From: Sphingomonas sp.
Lineage (GTDB): Bacteria; Pseudomonadota; Alphaproteobacteria; Sphingomonadales; Sphingomonadaceae
Length of the DNA: 64,000 bases
Direction: 5' to 3'
Assembly (NCBI RefSeq): GCF_019746015.1
Contig: NZ_JAIESM010000009.1
Span: 57,857 to 121,856, forward strand
The notes below the pieces were generated by a model. That model had not been told where the DNA came from, ran no database searches, and worked only from the letters and a program-made list of their open reading frames with translations. Position 1 is the first letter of the stretch. Each line of letters starts with the position of its first letter. This document shows positions 45,058-55,593 of this stretch, piece by piece. Position numbers and translations under genes: made by a program.

Positions 45058-47487
45058 ATGGGTAGCAAGCAAGACGCAGCGGGAGTGATTGTTGCAGTGA
45101 GCCTATTCGCAACGCTCAAACAGGCGCGCACCGAAGAAGATGTTAAAGACGCCTATATCAAGGCGCTGGGCCTGAAATCCTATTTCAAGGGGCTGGTCGA
45201 TATCCAGACCGAGGAAATCTGGTTCGAGGCCAAGGATGCGCCGACACCGTCTATCGTCATGTTCGGGCAATTGCTCGTCTATGTCCGCGCGGCGCGGAAG
45301 CGCGGCGAGCCGATCCCCGCCTTCCTTGCCGTCATCGACCGGGAAAAGGCGGCGATCATGCCGACCGAAAAAGCGCTGGCGCTGCTCGACGACAAGACGA
45401 TTGTCTGGCCGAAGTCCGGATCACAGGCGGGCAAAGAACTAGCCGCCCAGATCGCGCCTTATGTGCAGGCGCATATCGTTGAATATGCAATCGCGCACGA
45501 CGAAACCGCGTTCATCAAGGCGGTGAAGGACGCGATCCGCGAACGCCGGATCATCCGGACGCCAATCACCCCCGACAATCTGCGGCAGGTGTTCGACCGC
45601 TGGGTCGATATGGTCGGCAGCGAATTGGGGACGGTCAACCCCGCCGATTATGCCGTGCTGTTCTTCGCCGACATCATGCACGACGGTCAGCACGAGGCGA
45701 TGAACAACCTGCCCGCACGGCTGCTGATGACCGCGGCAGGCCCGACCTTCCTGCTCAACGGGCAGGTATATGAACTGGCGAGCAAGCGCGGTTACGACAA
45801 TTTCTGGGCGATCTATCACCGCCCGCCCGAACAGCAGCACCGCCATTATCTGCTCGAACGGCGCGACAGCCTGCTCCCGGTCGATGAACAGAAGTTCAAG
45901 GGCGCTTATTACACGCCGCTCCATATCGTCGACAAAGCCTATGACCAGCTGCGCGCCACGCTGGGGGAGAATTGGCAGGACCGCTATCTGGTGTGGGACA
46001 TGTGCGCGGGCGTCGGCAATCTGGAGGCCAAGCACAGCAATCTGCGCAACGTTTTCATGTCTACGCTCGACCAGGCTGACGTGACGATCATGAAGTCGAA
46101 CCCGGCCTTCGCCGGGGCGGAGATTTTTCAGTACGACTATCTCAACGACGACATCACCGATTTCGGCGAGATCGATTACAGCCTGTCGAACAAGGTGCCG
46201 ATGGCGCTTCGGCAGGCGATAGCCGATGCGCGCGAGGGGAAGAAGGGCGCGAAGCCGATTCTGGTGCTGATCAATCCGCCTTATGCGGAGAGTGGGTCGG
46301 GGATTAACAAGGGTGACGAGAACAAAATCGGCGTTGAGAAAACACGCATTAACAATGTTATGCGCGAGATGAATCTCGGCTACGCGAGCAAGGAGTTGTT
46401 CGTGCAGTTTCTGATTCGGATTCGTCAGGAGTTACCTAACGCGACGCTGGCGATGTTCAGCACTCTCAAATATGTGAACGCGCCAAATTTCGAGCCGTTT
46501 CGCGGAATTTGGCAGGCGAAGTATCTCGACGGGTTCGTGGTGCACAGTCGCGTGTTTGATGGCCTGAAAGGCGATTTTCCCATCGGTTTCTTGATTTGGG
46601 ATCAAGACCAGGGTCAGCCGCTTGGCGACATTGATACTATCGCGCTCAATCGGAGTGGCGAGGCCGTCAGCCAGAAGTCGTTCCTTGTCCGCAATGCCGA
46701 CGCCTTCTTGAACGCTTGGATTACGGCGCCAGTTGCGCGCGGCGCATTCACAATTCCTCTTGCCAATGCGCTCACACCGTCTGGCAACCCTCGAATGAAG
46801 CGCTCCTGCGCTGGTAGCGTCGGCTATCTCTTTGCAGGAAATAACGACCTCCAGAATGCGTCGACGGGTACCTGTCTTACCTCATCAATCTACACCGGGC
46901 GCAACGGTGGTGGTTCGTGGCTAAACGAAGACAACCTCTGGCAAGCCGCCATCGTCTTCAGCGTCCGTCGCCTGATCAAACCGACCTGGCTCAACGATCG
47001 CGACCAGTTCCTGCAACCTTCGCAACCACTGACAGACGAGTTCAAATCCGACTGCCTTGTCTGGATGCTGTTCAACGGCAGCAATCTGACCGCCGGGGCC
47101 GATGGCCTCCACTGGAACGACCGCGACTGGTCGCTCACCAACCACTTCGTCCCCTTCACGGAAGGCCAGGTCGGCGCGAAGGGACGGTTCGAGAGCGACT
47201 TCATGGTCCGCTACATGAAGGGCATGGCCTTCTCGCCCGAAGCACAGGCAGTGCTCGATGAAGGCCGCAAGCTGTGGACGCGCTTCCACGCCACCCAATT
47301 CCCGCGCAAGATCAGGGACGAATACAAGCTCGGTCGCCCAGACGCTGGCTGGTACCAAATCCGCCGCGCGCTGGAAGCCTATGGCGACACCGAACTGACC
47401 GATTTTGACCCATTTAAAGCTGCTTACGCGGCGCTGACGGAAAAGCTGCGGCCCATGGTTTTCCAACTTGGTTTCCTACCCCAATGA
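45058..47487 (+). CDS. Type IIG-like fused nuclease-DNA methyltransferase (accessory restriction-modification protein)
   Basis: About 809 residues in one chain. Numbering from this start: an N-terminal region with Asp48 and IWFEAKD (Glu57-x-Lys59) fits a PD-(D/E)xK nuclease core; a helical region follows to about 280; then a gamma-class N6-adenine methyltransferase with AYYTP (283-287), motif [11 protein letters not shown] (314-323) and catalytic NPPY (406-409). The C-terminal third probably holds the target-recognition domain. No separate specificity or nuclease gene is present. Bases 46300-46950 are A/T-rich beside core neighbours, suggesting acquisition. Its stop overlaps the trmFO start. 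The exact start is unsure (ATG 45043 or GTG 45097 also possible). Confidence 0.78.
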   Translation: MGSKQDAAGVIVAVSLFATLKQARTEEDVKDAYIKALGLKSYFKGLVDIQTEEIWFEAKDAPTPSIVMFGQLLVYVRAARKRGEPIPAFLAVIDREKAAIMPTEKALALLDDKTIVWPKSGSQAGKELAAQIAPYVQAHIVEYAIAHDETAFIKAVKDAIRERRIIRTPITPDNLRQVFDRWVDMVGSELGTVNPADYAVLFFADIMHDGQHEAMNNLPARLLMTAAGPTFLLNGQVYELASKRGYDNFWAIYHRPPEQQHRHYLLERRDSLLPVDEQKFKGAYYTPLHIVDKAYDQLRATLGENWQDRYLVWDMCAGVGNLEAKHSNLRNVFMSTLDQADVTIMKSNPAFAGAEIFQYDYLNDDITDFGEIDYSLSNKVPMALRQAIADAREGKKGAKPILVLINPPYAESGSGINKGDENKIGVEKTRINNVMREMNLGYASKELFVQFLIRIRQELPNATLAMFSTLKYVNAPNFEPFRGIWQAKYLDGFVVHSRVFDGLKGDFPIGFLIWDQDQGQPLGDIDTIALNRSGEAVSQKSFLVRNADAFLNAWITAPVARGAFTIPLANALTPSGNPRMKRSCAGSVGYLFAGNNDLQNASTGTCLTSSIYTGRNGGGSWLNEDNLWQAAIVFSVRRLIKPTWLNDRDQFLQPSQPLTDEFKSDCLVWMLFNGSNLTAGADGLHWNDRDWSLTNHFVPFTEGQVGAKGRFESDFMVRYMKGMAFSPEAQAVLDEGRKLWTRFHATQFPRKIRDEYKLGRPDAGWYQIRRALEAYGDTELTDFDPFKAAYAALTEKLRPMVFQLGFLPQ

Positions 47488-48791
47488 CACCACAAATCCA
47501 CATCATCGGCGGCGGGCTGGCGGGGTCGGAGGCGGCGTGGCAACTCGCCGAATCCGGTATCCACGTAACGCTCCACGAAATGCGCGGCGGCGGGCATTCA
47601 ACGCCGGCGCACCAGGGCGCCGACCTCGCCGAACTGGTCTGCTCGAACAGCTTCCGCTCGGATGATGCTGAGAGCAATGCCGTCGGCCTGCTCCACGCCG
47701 AAATGCGCGCGCTCGGCTCGCTCATCATGCGCGAGGGCGATGTCCACCGCGTGCCCGCCGGCTCGGCGCTGGCGGTCGACCGCGACGGGTTTTCGGCCGG
47801 GGTGACGGCGGCGCTCAGCGCCCACCCCAATATCACCATCGTGCGCGAGCGGGTGGACGTGCTGCCCGCCGGCCCCGCCATCATCGCCACCGGCCCGCTG
47901 ACCGCGCCGGCGCTCGCCGACAGCATTGCCGAGGCGACCGGCGCCGACGCGCTCGCCTTTTTCGACGCGATTGCCCCCATCGTCCATTTCGACACCATCG
48001 ACATGGAGGTGGCCTGGTTCCAGTCCCGCTGGGGCAAGGGCGGCGGGCGCGACTATATCAACTGCCCGCTGACGAAGGACCAGTATCTGGCCTTTCACGC
48101 CGGCCTGATGGCGGGCGAAAAGACCGAGTTCAAAGAATGGGAGAATGTGCCCTATTTCGACGGCTGCATGCCGATCGAGGTGATGGCCGAACGCGGCGTC
48201 GACACGCTGCGCTATGGCCCGATGAAGGGCGTGGGGCTGGACGATCCGAAAACCGGGCGCTGGCCCTATGCCGTCGTCCAGCTGCGGCAGGACAATGCCA
48301 GCGGCACCCTGTGGAACATGGTCGGCTTTCAGACCAAGCTGAAACATGCCGAGCAGGTGCGGCTGTTCCGCACCATTCCCGGGCTGGAGCGCGCCGAGTT
48401 CGCGCGGCTGGGCGGGCTGCACCGCAACACCTTCATTAAATCGCCCGCCCTGCTCGATGCAACGCTGCGGCTGAAGGCGCGGCCGAATTTGCGCTTTGCC
48501 GGGCAGATCACGGGGTGCGAGGGCTATGTGGAAAGTGCCGCGATCGGCCTGCTCGCCGGGCGGTTCGCCGCGGCCGAGCTGCTTGGGCGCACGCTGGCGC
48601 CGCCGCCGCCCGAAACCGCGCTGGGCGCGCTGCTCGGCCACATCACCGGCGGCGCCGAGGTTGAAACCTATCAGCCGATGAACGTGAATTTCGGCCTTTT
48701 CCCGCCGATCACCGTGAAGAGCAAAAAGGCCGACCGCAAGCTGCTCTACACCGCCCGGGCGCGCGAAGCGCTGCAGGGGTGGATGGGATGA
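47484..48791 (+). CDS. trmFO: Methylenetetrahydrofolate-tRNA-(uracil-5-)-methyltransferase
   Basis: Folate- and FAD-dependent enzyme making m5U54 (ribothymidine) in the tRNA T-loop. FAD motif [19 protein letters not shown] at the start, [20 protein letters not shown], and the gid-family block [19 protein letters not shown]-terminal [10 protein letters not shown]. 435 residues. The ATG overlaps the restriction-modification gene stop by four bases, so its translation may depend on that gene. Confidence 0.97.
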   Translation: MTPQIHIIGGGLAGSEAAWQLAESGIHVTLHEMRGGGHSTPAHQGADLAELVCSNSFRSDDAESNAVGLLHAEMRALGSLIMREGDVHRVPAGSALAVDRDGFSAGVTAALSAHPNITIVRERVDVLPAGPAIIATGPLTAPALADSIAEATGADALAFFDAIAPIVHFDTIDMEVAWFQSRWGKGGGRDYINCPLTKDQYLAFHAGLMAGEKTEFKEWENVPYFDGCMPIEVMAERGVDTLRYGPMKGVGLDDPKTGRWPYAVVQLRQDNASGTLWNMVGFQTKLKHAEQVRLFRTIPGLERAEFARLGGLHRNTFIKSPALLDATLRLKARPNLRFAGQITGCEGYVESAAIGLLAGRFAAAELLGRTLAPPPPETALGALLGHITGGAEVETYQPMNVNFGLFPPITVKSKKADRKLLYTARAREALQGWMG

Positions 48792-48797
48792 TGGTGA

Positions 48798-48877
48798 CGG
48801 CACCAGCCCGCTCCCCCACCCCGCCTCCCAACGGCAGTATTCTATGGGAGGCGGGGTGGGGGAGCGGGCTGGTGCCG
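48798..48877. repeat. Perfect 33-bp inverted repeat, copy 2
   Basis: Left arm 48798-48830 and right arm 48845-48877 are exact reverse complements around a 14-base loop. The arms match those at 37153-37233 except at four positions (8, 21, 25, 29), each change present in both arms. Between convergent trmFO and the EF-hand gene. Confidence 0.95.
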
Positions 48878-48893
48878 CCTCAGCAAAAAATCC

Positions 48894-49364
48894 CTAATTT
48901 TCTTCGCCATCACCCGCGCGCGGTGGCGGGCAGGCGCAGCGGGGCGTGGCGCGCCGCTTGGGCGCGGTGGTGGCGAATTCCGCCGGGGTCAGCGAGCCGT
49001 CGCGGTTGGCATCCGCCCCGTCAAAGCGCTTGGTCGTGCGCACCACCCATTCGTCGAAGCTCAGCACCCCGTCGCCATTGGTATCGAGCTTGGCAAAGGC
49101 CTTGCGGCGGGGGGTGAGCAGCTCGGCGCGGGTGATGCGGCCATCCTCATCCTTGTCATAGCGGCCGAAGCGGCGCTGCTCGCGGGTTTTGGGGTCAGCC
49201 TCGGGCACGGTGTCGGGCAGCGGCTCCTGCGCGGCGGGCGCACCCGGTGCGGGCGCCGCCGCCAGCAGCGCGGGCCGCTCATTCTGCGCGCGGCTGGTGA
49301 ACCACAATGTGCCCATCGCCGCCAACAGCAACGCCGCCACTGCCCCCGCCAGGTAACGCCACAT
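48894..49364 (-). CDS. EF-hand calcium-binding protein, membrane-anchored
   Basis: 156 residues: an N-terminal hydrophobic helix (MWRYLAGAVAALLLAAMGTL) anchors or exports it, followed by an Ala/Pro linker and three calcium loops, DKDEDGRITRAE, DTNGDGVLSFDE and DANRDGSLTPAE, each with canonical 1,3,5,12 acidic ligands. The C-terminus has a Cys pair (CAC). It probably senses or buffers Ca2+ in the periplasm. No partner gene is evident. Confidence 0.88.
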   Translation of the reverse strand: MWRYLAGAVAALLLAAMGTLWFTSRAQNERPALLAAAPAPGAPAAQEPLPDTVPEADPKTREQRRFGRYDKDEDGRITRAELLTPRRKAFAKLDTNGDGVLSFDEWVVRTTKRFDGADANRDGSLTPAEFATTAPKRRATPRCACPPPRAGDGEEN

Positions 49365-49421
49365 CCGCGATTCTCCACCCGCTCGGCGCCAGCCTAGCAG
49401 CGCGGCGAAAGTCGTGGAAGA

Positions 49422-50084
49422 TCAACGACCCGTCAGCTTATAGAGCAGCATCCGCGCGATCCGCCGCGGGGCGCCGCGCGCCTCGTCCGGCCGGGCCAGA
49501 TCGCGCGCGGCAAGCGCTGCCACCATTCCCAGCGCCCGCAGCCGGCGCGGCCAGCGCGGGCGCAGCGCCCCGCCCAGCAGGGGCGCAGCCAGCGCCGCCG
49601 CGCGCGCCGCCTCACTCCCTGTGCTGTGCCGGGCCAGATCGGCGAGCGCCCAGCCCTGCCCCGCCGCCGCCAGCGGCACCGTGCCCCCGCCCAGCGCCGC
49701 GCCCGCCAGCGTGAACAGCCGCCCGCGCCCCTCGGCATAGGCCAGCATCCCGCCCTCGCTCAGCGGATCGGGGTTGAGCAGCACGTCCCACCCGTCGATC
49801 ATCGTGGCGAGCGCGGCGCCGCTCACCCCGCGCGGCAACAGCTCGGCCGCGATCAGCGCCAGCAGCGGCTGATCGGGCGCCGGGGTACGGTCCAGCCGCT
49901 CCAGCGCCTCGAACCACCAGGTCAGCCGCAGCTCGCGCAGATTGGGGTCGCGGCCGGCCTGAACGCTTGCCGCCAGCGCATCGTCCAGCGCCCACAGCGC
50001 CGCCAGCGCGCCCCGGTCCCGCGCGGCTGCATAAGCGAGCGACAGCATACGCTCGGGGTCGCGCGGTTCGACCGGCCCGCTCAT
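49422..50084 (-). CDS. Squalene/phytoene synthase family protein
   Basis: About 220 residues, all helical. The opening DPERMLSLAYAAARDRGALA and LRELRLTWWFEALERLD match the short squalene/phytoene synthase-like group related to human NDUFAF6. The Asp-rich prenyl diphosphate motifs of true synthases (DxxxD) are not clear, so a role other than prenyl condensation, perhaps respiratory complex assembly, is plausible. ATG 50084 is preferred; an ATG at 50123 is in frame. Confidence 0.75.
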   Translation of the reverse strand: MSGPVEPRDPERMLSLAYAAARDRGALAALWALDDALAASVQAGRDPNLRELRLTWWFEALERLDRTPAPDQPLLALIAAELLPRGVSGAALATMIDGWDVLLNPDPLSEGGMLAYAEGRGRLFTLAGAALGGGTVPLAAAGQGWALADLARHSTGSEAARAAALAAPLLGGALRPRWPRRLRALGMVAALAARDLARPDEARGAPRRIARMLLYKLTGR

Positions 50085-50204
50085 GCCCGCACGTCCGCTG
50101 CCGATAAGGCCAGCGTTAACCATGAGTGATTACGTGATCGCAATGGCTCGCAGCGCAAGAGCAGGACCAAAGGCTTTTTACGGTTGAAGGGCACCAGAGG
50201 CGGC

Positions 50205-51863
50205 ATGATGGCTGGAAACGATCAGCGCAAGCCCCTGCTCAGCAGGTTGGCAGCGGATATTCGCGGCAATACGCTTGCCATCATGGCGGCCGCGATGGTG
50301 CCGCTGGCCGGGCTGGTCGGCGGCGGCATCGACATGAGCCGCATGTACATGACCAAGACGCGCCTTCAGCATGCCTGCGACGCGGGTGCGCTGGCCGGGC
50401 GCCGCGCGATGGGCGGCGGCACCTGGAGCCAGAACAACAATTATGCGGGCACCATCGCCAATCAGTTCTTCGACGGCAATTTTCCCAACGGCTCCTATGG
50501 CACGACCGGGCTGACGCGCAGCTTCAGCGAGCGCACCGGCACCGTCTCGGGCACGGCATCGGCCACCGTGCCGATGACGCTGATGCGCGTGCTGGGGCAG
50601 ACGACGCAGACCATCACGGTCGTCTGCGGCAGCCAGATGCGCCTGCCCAACACCGACGTGATGTTCGTGCTCGATACCACCGGGTCGATGGGGCAGACGC
50701 CCTCGGGCGACAGCCAGACCAAGATGGCAAGCCTCAAGGTTGCGGTGAAGTGCTTCTACGAAATCCTCGCGCGCCAGAACACGAACGCCAACTGTGCCGT
50801 GACCACGCCCGGCGGCGGGCTGGGCAGCCAGGTGCAGGTGCGCTTCGGCTTTGTCCCTTATGCTACCAACGTCAATGTCGGCCGACTGCTGCAGAATGGC
50901 TGGATGGCGGACAGCTGGAATTACCAAACGCGCGTCGCCAACCGCAGCAACGGGAATTTTGTCAACTGGACCTATCGTCAGGCCCCGATCAACGTCAGCG
51001 GGCTGAAGGCCGGCGGCAGCAACTGGAACAACAGCATCACGGCGCCAACGGGCAGTACCGGCACCAACGCCACCATCACCTGGGACGGCTGCATCGAAGA
51101 GCGACAGACCGTGCGGACCACGGATTTTGATCCGCTGCCCGCCGGCGCCAAGGACTTGGACATCGACACATTGCCCAATGCCGCGGATGCGACGACCCAA
51201 TGGGGCCCGGTGCTGCCGGGGCTGATCTACACGCGCTGGTCCGGCTGCTGCTACACCACGGCGAACGTCACCACGACATCGAACCTCGCCAACTACAGCT
51301 ATTATGCGTGCCCAGAACCGGCGCGAAAGCTGCAGTCATGGCCCGTGGTCAGCGACTTCGAAGCCTATGTCGATTCGCTTCAGCCCGAAGGCAATACTTA
51401 TCACGACATCGGGCTGTTGTGGGGCGCACGACTGATGTCGGCAACGGGCCTGTTCGCTTCTGAAAACGCCCTCACGCCATCTGGTGGCGAAATCGAACGG
51501 CACATGCTGTTCATGACCGACGGCGACCCCTGCACTGATCCGTTCAACTATACCGCCTATGGCGTGAACTGGTACGATCGGCGCCAGACCGACGCCAACA
51601 GCGAGCCGACGGGCGGTTGCACCAGCACGGGCACCATGACCGAGCAGGTCAACCTGCGCACCGAGGCGCTGTGCACGGCCATCAAAAACAAGAACATCAC
51701 CCTGTGGGTGATCACCTTTGGCAGCCTGGATTCGACCACGGTGACGCGGATGACCAACTGCGCATCGCCGGGCCGCTATTACAATGCCAGCAACGCGGCT
51801 ACGCTGCAGACGGCCTTTGCCTCCATCGCCAGCCAGATTTCGCAGCTTCGGGTGACGCTATGA
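50205..51863 (+). CDS. TadG-like pilus assembly protein with von Willebrand A domain
   Basis: About 552 residues. N-terminal Tad motif and membrane helix (DIRGNTLAIMAAAMVPLAGL), TadE/G-type MSRMYMTKTRLQHACDAGAL segment, then a vWA domain with MIDAS DTTGSMG and a later FMTDGDPC. Eight or more cysteines suggest extracytoplasmic disulphides. It is probably part of surface adhesion with the two following TadE-like proteins. ATG 50205 (or 50208) is preferred over a TTG at 50184. Confidence 0.88.
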   Translation: MMAGNDQRKPLLSRLAADIRGNTLAIMAAAMVPLAGLVGGGIDMSRMYMTKTRLQHACDAGALAGRRAMGGGTWSQNNNYAGTIANQFFDGNFPNGSYGTTGLTRSFSERTGTVSGTASATVPMTLMRVLGQTTQTITVVCGSQMRLPNTDVMFVLDTTGSMGQTPSGDSQTKMASLKVAVKCFYEILARQNTNANCAVTTPGGGLGSQVQVRFGFVPYATNVNVGRLLQNGWMADSWNYQTRVANRSNGNFVNWTYRQAPINVSGLKAGGSNWNNSITAPTGSTGTNATITWDGCIEERQTVRTTDFDPLPAGAKDLDIDTLPNAADATTQWGPVLPGLIYTRWSGCCYTTANVTTTSNLANYSYYACPEPARKLQSWPVVSDFEAYVDSLQPEGNTYHDIGLLWGARLMSATGLFASENALTPSGGEIERHMLFMTDGDPCTDPFNYTAYGVNWYDRRQTDANSEPTGGCTSTGTMTEQVNLRTEALCTAIKNKNITLWVITFGSLDSTTVTRMTNCASPGRYYNASNAATLQTAFASIASQISQLRVTL

Positions 51864-52459
51864 CGCGAACGCTCGTCGACAACGAACGCGGGGCGACCAT
51901 CGTCGAATTCGGCTTTGTCGCGCCGGTGTTCATGCTGGCGCTGGTCGGCATCTTCGATGTCAGCCATTCGCTCTACCTGCGCGCGGTGCTGCAGGGCATC
52001 GTGCAGAAGGTCGGCCGCGATTCAGGTCTGGAAACCAACACCACCCAGACGGCGCGCGACACGCTGGACGCACGGGTGCGCGCGCAGATCATTCCGCTGG
52101 CCAATAACGCCACCGTTGACATCACCCGCCGCTTCTATCGCACCTTCACCGATGCAGCGAATGCCCGGCCGGAACCATGGACCGACACCAACAGCAATGG
52201 CCGTTGCGACAACGGCGAGTCCTATACCGACAATAACAGCAACTCGATGTGGGATGCCGATGGCAGCGATGGCGGCCAGGGCGGTGCGAAGGACAAGGCG
52301 GTCTATACCGTGACGGTCACCTACCGCCCGGTCTTTCCGCTGTGGCGCTTTATGGGCTGGTCCAACTCCACCCAGGTGTCGGCAACCACCATCCTCGCCA
52401 ACCAGCCTTATGGCGACCAGGCGGTCTATGCCACCCCAAGGGTACGTCAATGCACCTGA
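51860..52459 (+). CDS. TadE-family pilus assembly protein
   Basis: 199 residues starting TRTLVDNERGATIVEFGFVA, the TadE signature in which a pseudopilin-like helix (GFVAPVFMLALVGIFDV) follows a conserved Glu. The downstream region includes an Asn/Asp-rich stretch (DTNSNGRCDNGESYTDNNSN) resembling calcium-binding repeats. The ATG overlaps the vWA gene stop (ATGA). Confidence 0.88.
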   Translation: MTRTLVDNERGATIVEFGFVAPVFMLALVGIFDVSHSLYLRAVLQGIVQKVGRDSGLETNTTQTARDTLDARVRAQIIPLANNATVDITRRFYRTFTDAANARPEPWTDTNSNGRCDNGESYTDNNSNSMWDADGSDGGQGGAKDKAVYTVTVTYRPVFPLWRFMGWSNSTQVSATTILANQPYGDQAVYATPRVRQCT

Positions 52460-53094
52460 TCCAGTATCCTGCCCGGCTGTTCCGCCGCCTGTTGGCCGCG
52501 CGCGATGGCGTGGCGATGGTGGAGCTTGCCTTCTCGCTGCCGATCCTGATGCTGATGGCGCTGACCGGGTCAGAGCTTTGCAACTTCATCACCGTGCGGA
52601 TGCGGATCAGCCAGCTTGCACTCCATCTGGCAGACAATTCGTCGCGCATCGGCAGCGGCGATCTGCTTGCTGCCAAGCAGATTACCGAAACCGACATCAA
52701 CGACCTGTTGACGGGCGCCGGCCTGCAGGCGGGCGGGCTCGACCTGTACAATCGCGGCCGCGTGGTCGTCTCCAGCGTCGAGCGCAACGACAGCGGCAAC
52801 GGCAATGTCTACAAGATCGGCTGGCGGCGGTGCCGCGGCACGGGCACCTACACCTCTCAATACAACAACGGCGTGGTCAGCAACAACGGCGTCGGCAAAT
52901 CAGGCAACGAAGTGATCGCCCTGCCTGACAATCCGGCGATGTATATCGAAGTCTATTACCGGTACCGCCCGCTGGTTGGCACATCGTTCGCGCCGCAGAT
53001 CGACATCGTCGAAACCGCATCGATGGTGGTGCGCGACCGGCGAGACCTGACGCGCATCTACAACCCGGACAATGTGACCGCTTCCAGCTGCTGA
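52450..53094 (+). CDS. Second TadE-like pilus assembly protein
   Basis: 214 residues: ARDGVAMVELAFSLPILMLM is the TadE helix with its conserved Glu. The following soluble domain ends with a single Cys (VTASSC). It overlaps the previous gene by ten bases; the three form one coupled operon. Its stop is only three bases from the convergent pdhB stop, leaving no room for a terminator. Confidence 0.88.
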   Translation: MHLIQYPARLFRRLLAARDGVAMVELAFSLPILMLMALTGSELCNFITVRMRISQLALHLADNSSRIGSGDLLAAKQITETDINDLLTGAGLQAGGLDLYNRGRVVVSSVERNDSGNGNVYKIGWRRCRGTGTYTSQYNNGVVSNNGVGKSGNEVIALPDNPAMYIEVYYRYRPLVGTSFAPQIDIVETASMVVRDRRDLTRIYNPDNVTASSC

Positions 53095-53097
53095 CGT

Positions 53098-54465
53098 TCA
53101 GCCGCGATAGCAGACCTTCTTCACCGCCGCGATGACGCGGGCGGCGTCGATCAGCGCCAGCTTTTCAAGGTTGGCGGCATAGGGCAGCGGCACATCCTCG
53201 TCCGTCACGCGCAGGACGGGGGCGTCGAGATCGTCGAACCCCTCCTCCATCGCAATCGCCATCAATTCGCTGGCGATCGAACAGGTCGGCCAGCCTTCCT
53301 CCACCACCACCATGCGGTTGGTGCGGGCAAGGCTGGCGAGCACGGTCTGCTTGTCGAGCGGGCGCAGCGTGCGCAGGTCGATCACCTCGGCATCGATCCC
53401 CTCGCCCGCCAGCGCCTCGGCCGCTTCCAGCGCGATGCCGACGCCGATCGAATAGCTGACCACCGTCACGTCGCGCCCCGGCCGCACGATCCGCGCCTTG
53501 CCGATGGGCAGCACATGGTCGTCGAGCTTGGGCACATCGAAGCTGCGGCCATAGAGCAGCTCATTCTCCAGGAACACGACCGGGTCCTCGCTGCGGATTG
53601 CGGCCTTCATCAGCCCCTTGGCATCGGCCGCGTCATAGGGCGCGATCACGATCAGGCCGGGGACGCTCGCATACCATGGCCCGTAATTCTGGCTGTGCTG
53701 CGCGGCCACGCGGCTCGCCGCGCCATTGGGGCCGCGGAACACGATGGGGCAGCGCATCTGCCCGCCCGACATGTAATTGGTCTTGGCCGCCGAATTGACG
53801 ATATGGTCGATCGCCTGCATCGCGAAGTTGAAGGTCATGAACTCGACGATGGGGCGAAGGCCACCCATCGCCGCGCCCGTGCCGACGCCGGCAAAGCCAT
53901 ATTCGGTGATCGGCGTGTCGATCACGCGCCTGTCGCCGAATTCGTCGAGCAGGCCCTGCGTCACCTTGTACGCGCCCTGATATTGCGCGACTTCCTCACC
54001 CATCACGAACACGCGGGGGTCGCGGCGCATTTCCTCGGCCATCGCATCACGCAGCGCCTCGCGGACGGTGGTGCGCACCATTTCGGTGCCGGTGGGAATG
54101 GCGGGATCGGCAGCGGCAGTCGCGGGGCGCGGCGCGACCGGCGCAGGCTGCGGGGCGGGTGCAGGCGCCGGGGCTGGCGCGGTGGCAGCGGGAGCGGGAG
54201 CCGGCGCCGGCGCGGCCGCCTCGCCATCCCCGGCCATCCGCGCGATAACCGTGCCGACCTTCACATTGTCGGTCCCTTCCGCGACCAGGATTTCGGCAAT
54301 CACGCCTTCGTCGACCGCCTCAAACTCCATCGTCGCCTTGTCGGTTTCGATCTCGGCGAGGATATCGCCCGACTTCACGCTGTCGCCCGCCTTGACCAGC
54401 CATTTGGCGAGCGTCCCTTCCTCCATCGTCGGGGAAAGGGCCGGCATCTTCAGCTCAATCGCCAT
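53098..54465 (-). CDS. pdhB: Pyruvate dehydrogenase E1 component, beta subunit with N-terminal lipoyl domain
   Basis: 455 residues. A lipoyl domain comes first ([20 protein letters not shown]; Lys43 in [10 protein letters not shown]), then a Pro/Ala linker of about 60 residues, then the transketolase-like E1 beta ([20 protein letters not shown] ... [20 protein letters not shown]). Lipoylated E1 beta is a feature of alphaproteobacteria and mitochondria-like PDH. With E1 alpha it oxidatively decarboxylates pyruvate; E2 and E3 are not in the window. One base separates it from pdhA. Confidence 0.97.
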   Translation of the reverse strand: MAIELKMPALSPTMEEGTLAKWLVKAGDSVKSGDILAEIETDKATMEFEAVDEGVIAEILVAEGTDNVKVGTVIARMAGDGEAAAPAPAPAPAATAPAPAPAPAPQPAPVAPRPATAAADPAIPTGTEMVRTTVREALRDAMAEEMRRDPRVFVMGEEVAQYQGAYKVTQGLLDEFGDRRVIDTPITEYGFAGVGTGAAMGGLRPIVEFMTFNFAMQAIDHIVNSAAKTNYMSGGQMRCPIVFRGPNGAASRVAAQHSQNYGPWYASVPGLIVIAPYDAADAKGLMKAAIRSEDPVVFLENELLYGRSFDVPKLDDHVLPIGKARIVRPGRDVTVVSYSIGVGIALEAAEALAGEGIDAEVIDLRTLRPLDKQTVLASLARTNRMVVVEEGWPTCSIASELMAIAMEEGFDDLDAPVLRVTDEDVPLPYAANLEKLALIDAARVIAAVKKVCYRG

Positions 54466-54466
54466 T

Positions 54467-55513
54467 TCAGTACGTCTCCACCAGCACGTCGGTGTATAGT
54501 TCATGGGGCGCCGGCTCGGGCGCAGTCTCGGCAAAGTCGGCCGCCTCGTTCACCACCCGGCGAATGTCCTGCTCCACCGCTTTCAGCTGCGCCTCGGTCA
54601 CGCCCAGAGATTCCAGCTCCTTCTTGGCGGCTTCGATCGGGTCGGACTTGTCGCGCACCGCCTGCACTTCCTCGCGGCTGCGATATTTGGCCGGGTCCGA
54701 CATCGAATGGCCGCGATAGCGATAGGTTTTCATTTCCAGAATGATCGGCCCCTTGCCGGCGCGGACCCAGGCCAGCGCTTCCTCGGCGGCGCCGCGACAG
54801 GCGAGCACGTCCATGCCATCGACCTGTAGCCCGGGGATGCGGAACGATTCGCCCCGGCGGAACAGCTGATCCTCCGACGAGGCGCGGTTGACGCTGGTGC
54901 CCATGGCGTACTGATTGTTCTCGATGACGTAGATGACCGGCAGCTTCCACAGCTCGGCCATGTTGAAGCTTTCATAGACCTGGCCCTGGTTCGCCGCGCC
55001 GTCGCCGAAATAGGCCAGGCACACGCCGCCATCGCCTGAATATTTGTGCGCAAAGCCCAGCCCCGTGCCCAGCGACACCTGCGCGCCGACAATGCCGTGG
55101 CCGCCATAGAATTTATGCTCGACGCTGAACATGTGCATCGAGCCGCCCTTGCCCTTTGAAATGCCGGCGGCACGGCCGGTCAGTTCGGCCATCACATCCT
55201 TGGGCGGAATGCCGCACAACAGCATATGACCATGGTCGCGATAGCCGGTGATGACGCTGTCGACCGGCGTCAGCGCCGATTGCAGGCCGACGGCCACCGC
55301 TTCCTGCCCGATGTACAGGTGGCAGAAACCGCCGATCAGCCCCAGGCCATAAAGCTGGCCGGCCTTCTCCTCAAACCGGCGGATTAGCAGCATCTGCTCA
55401 TAGAATTTCAGCAGTTCCGCGGTGCTGGCCTTGTACCGTTCCGGTTCGTTGGGGCGCTCGCGGTTCGGCAAAGTGGGTTCGCTCTTGCGCGCGCGTGCGG
55501 AGGGTTTGGCCAC
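54467..55513 (-). CDS. pdhA: Pyruvate dehydrogenase E1 component, alpha subunit
   Basis: 348 residues binding thiamine diphosphate: [20 protein letters not shown] with the later [11 protein letters not shown] gives the GDG-N motif. The phosphorylation-loop-like [18 protein letters not shown] is conserved. It starts with GTG at 55513 ([13 protein letters not shown]). Promoter-like boxes lie about 36 bases upstream. Part of the eno-ftsB-pdhA-pdhB order. Confidence 0.97.
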   Translation of the reverse strand: MAKPSARARKSEPTLPNRERPNEPERYKASTAELLKFYEQMLLIRRFEEKAGQLYGLGLIGGFCHLYIGQEAVAVGLQSALTPVDSVITGYRDHGHMLLCGIPPKDVMAELTGRAAGISKGKGGSMHMFSVEHKFYGGHGIVGAQVSLGTGLGFAHKYSGDGGVCLAYFGDGAANQGQVYESFNMAELWKLPVIYVIENNQYAMGTSVNRASSEDQLFRRGESFRIPGLQVDGMDVLACRGAAEEALAWVRAGKGPIILEMKTYRYRGHSMSDPAKYRSREEVQAVRDKSDPIEAAKKELESLGVTEAQLKAVEQDIRRVVNEAADFAETAPEPAPHELYTDVLVETY

Positions 55514-55549
55514 GATCTAAAGCCTTTTCAACGCGGGGATGTCGAACGG

Positions 55550-55579
55550 GCTATAGGCGCACAGGGGCGGCGGTTGCAA
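55550..55579 (-). promoter_or_regulatory. Candidate promoter of pdhA-pdhB
   Basis: On the minus strand TTGCAA (55579-55574) and TATAGC (55555-55550) with an 18-base spacer, in the gap after ftsB and about 36 bases before the pdhA GTG. Confidence 0.45.
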
Positions 55580-55593
55580 CGCCTGCCAAACGC

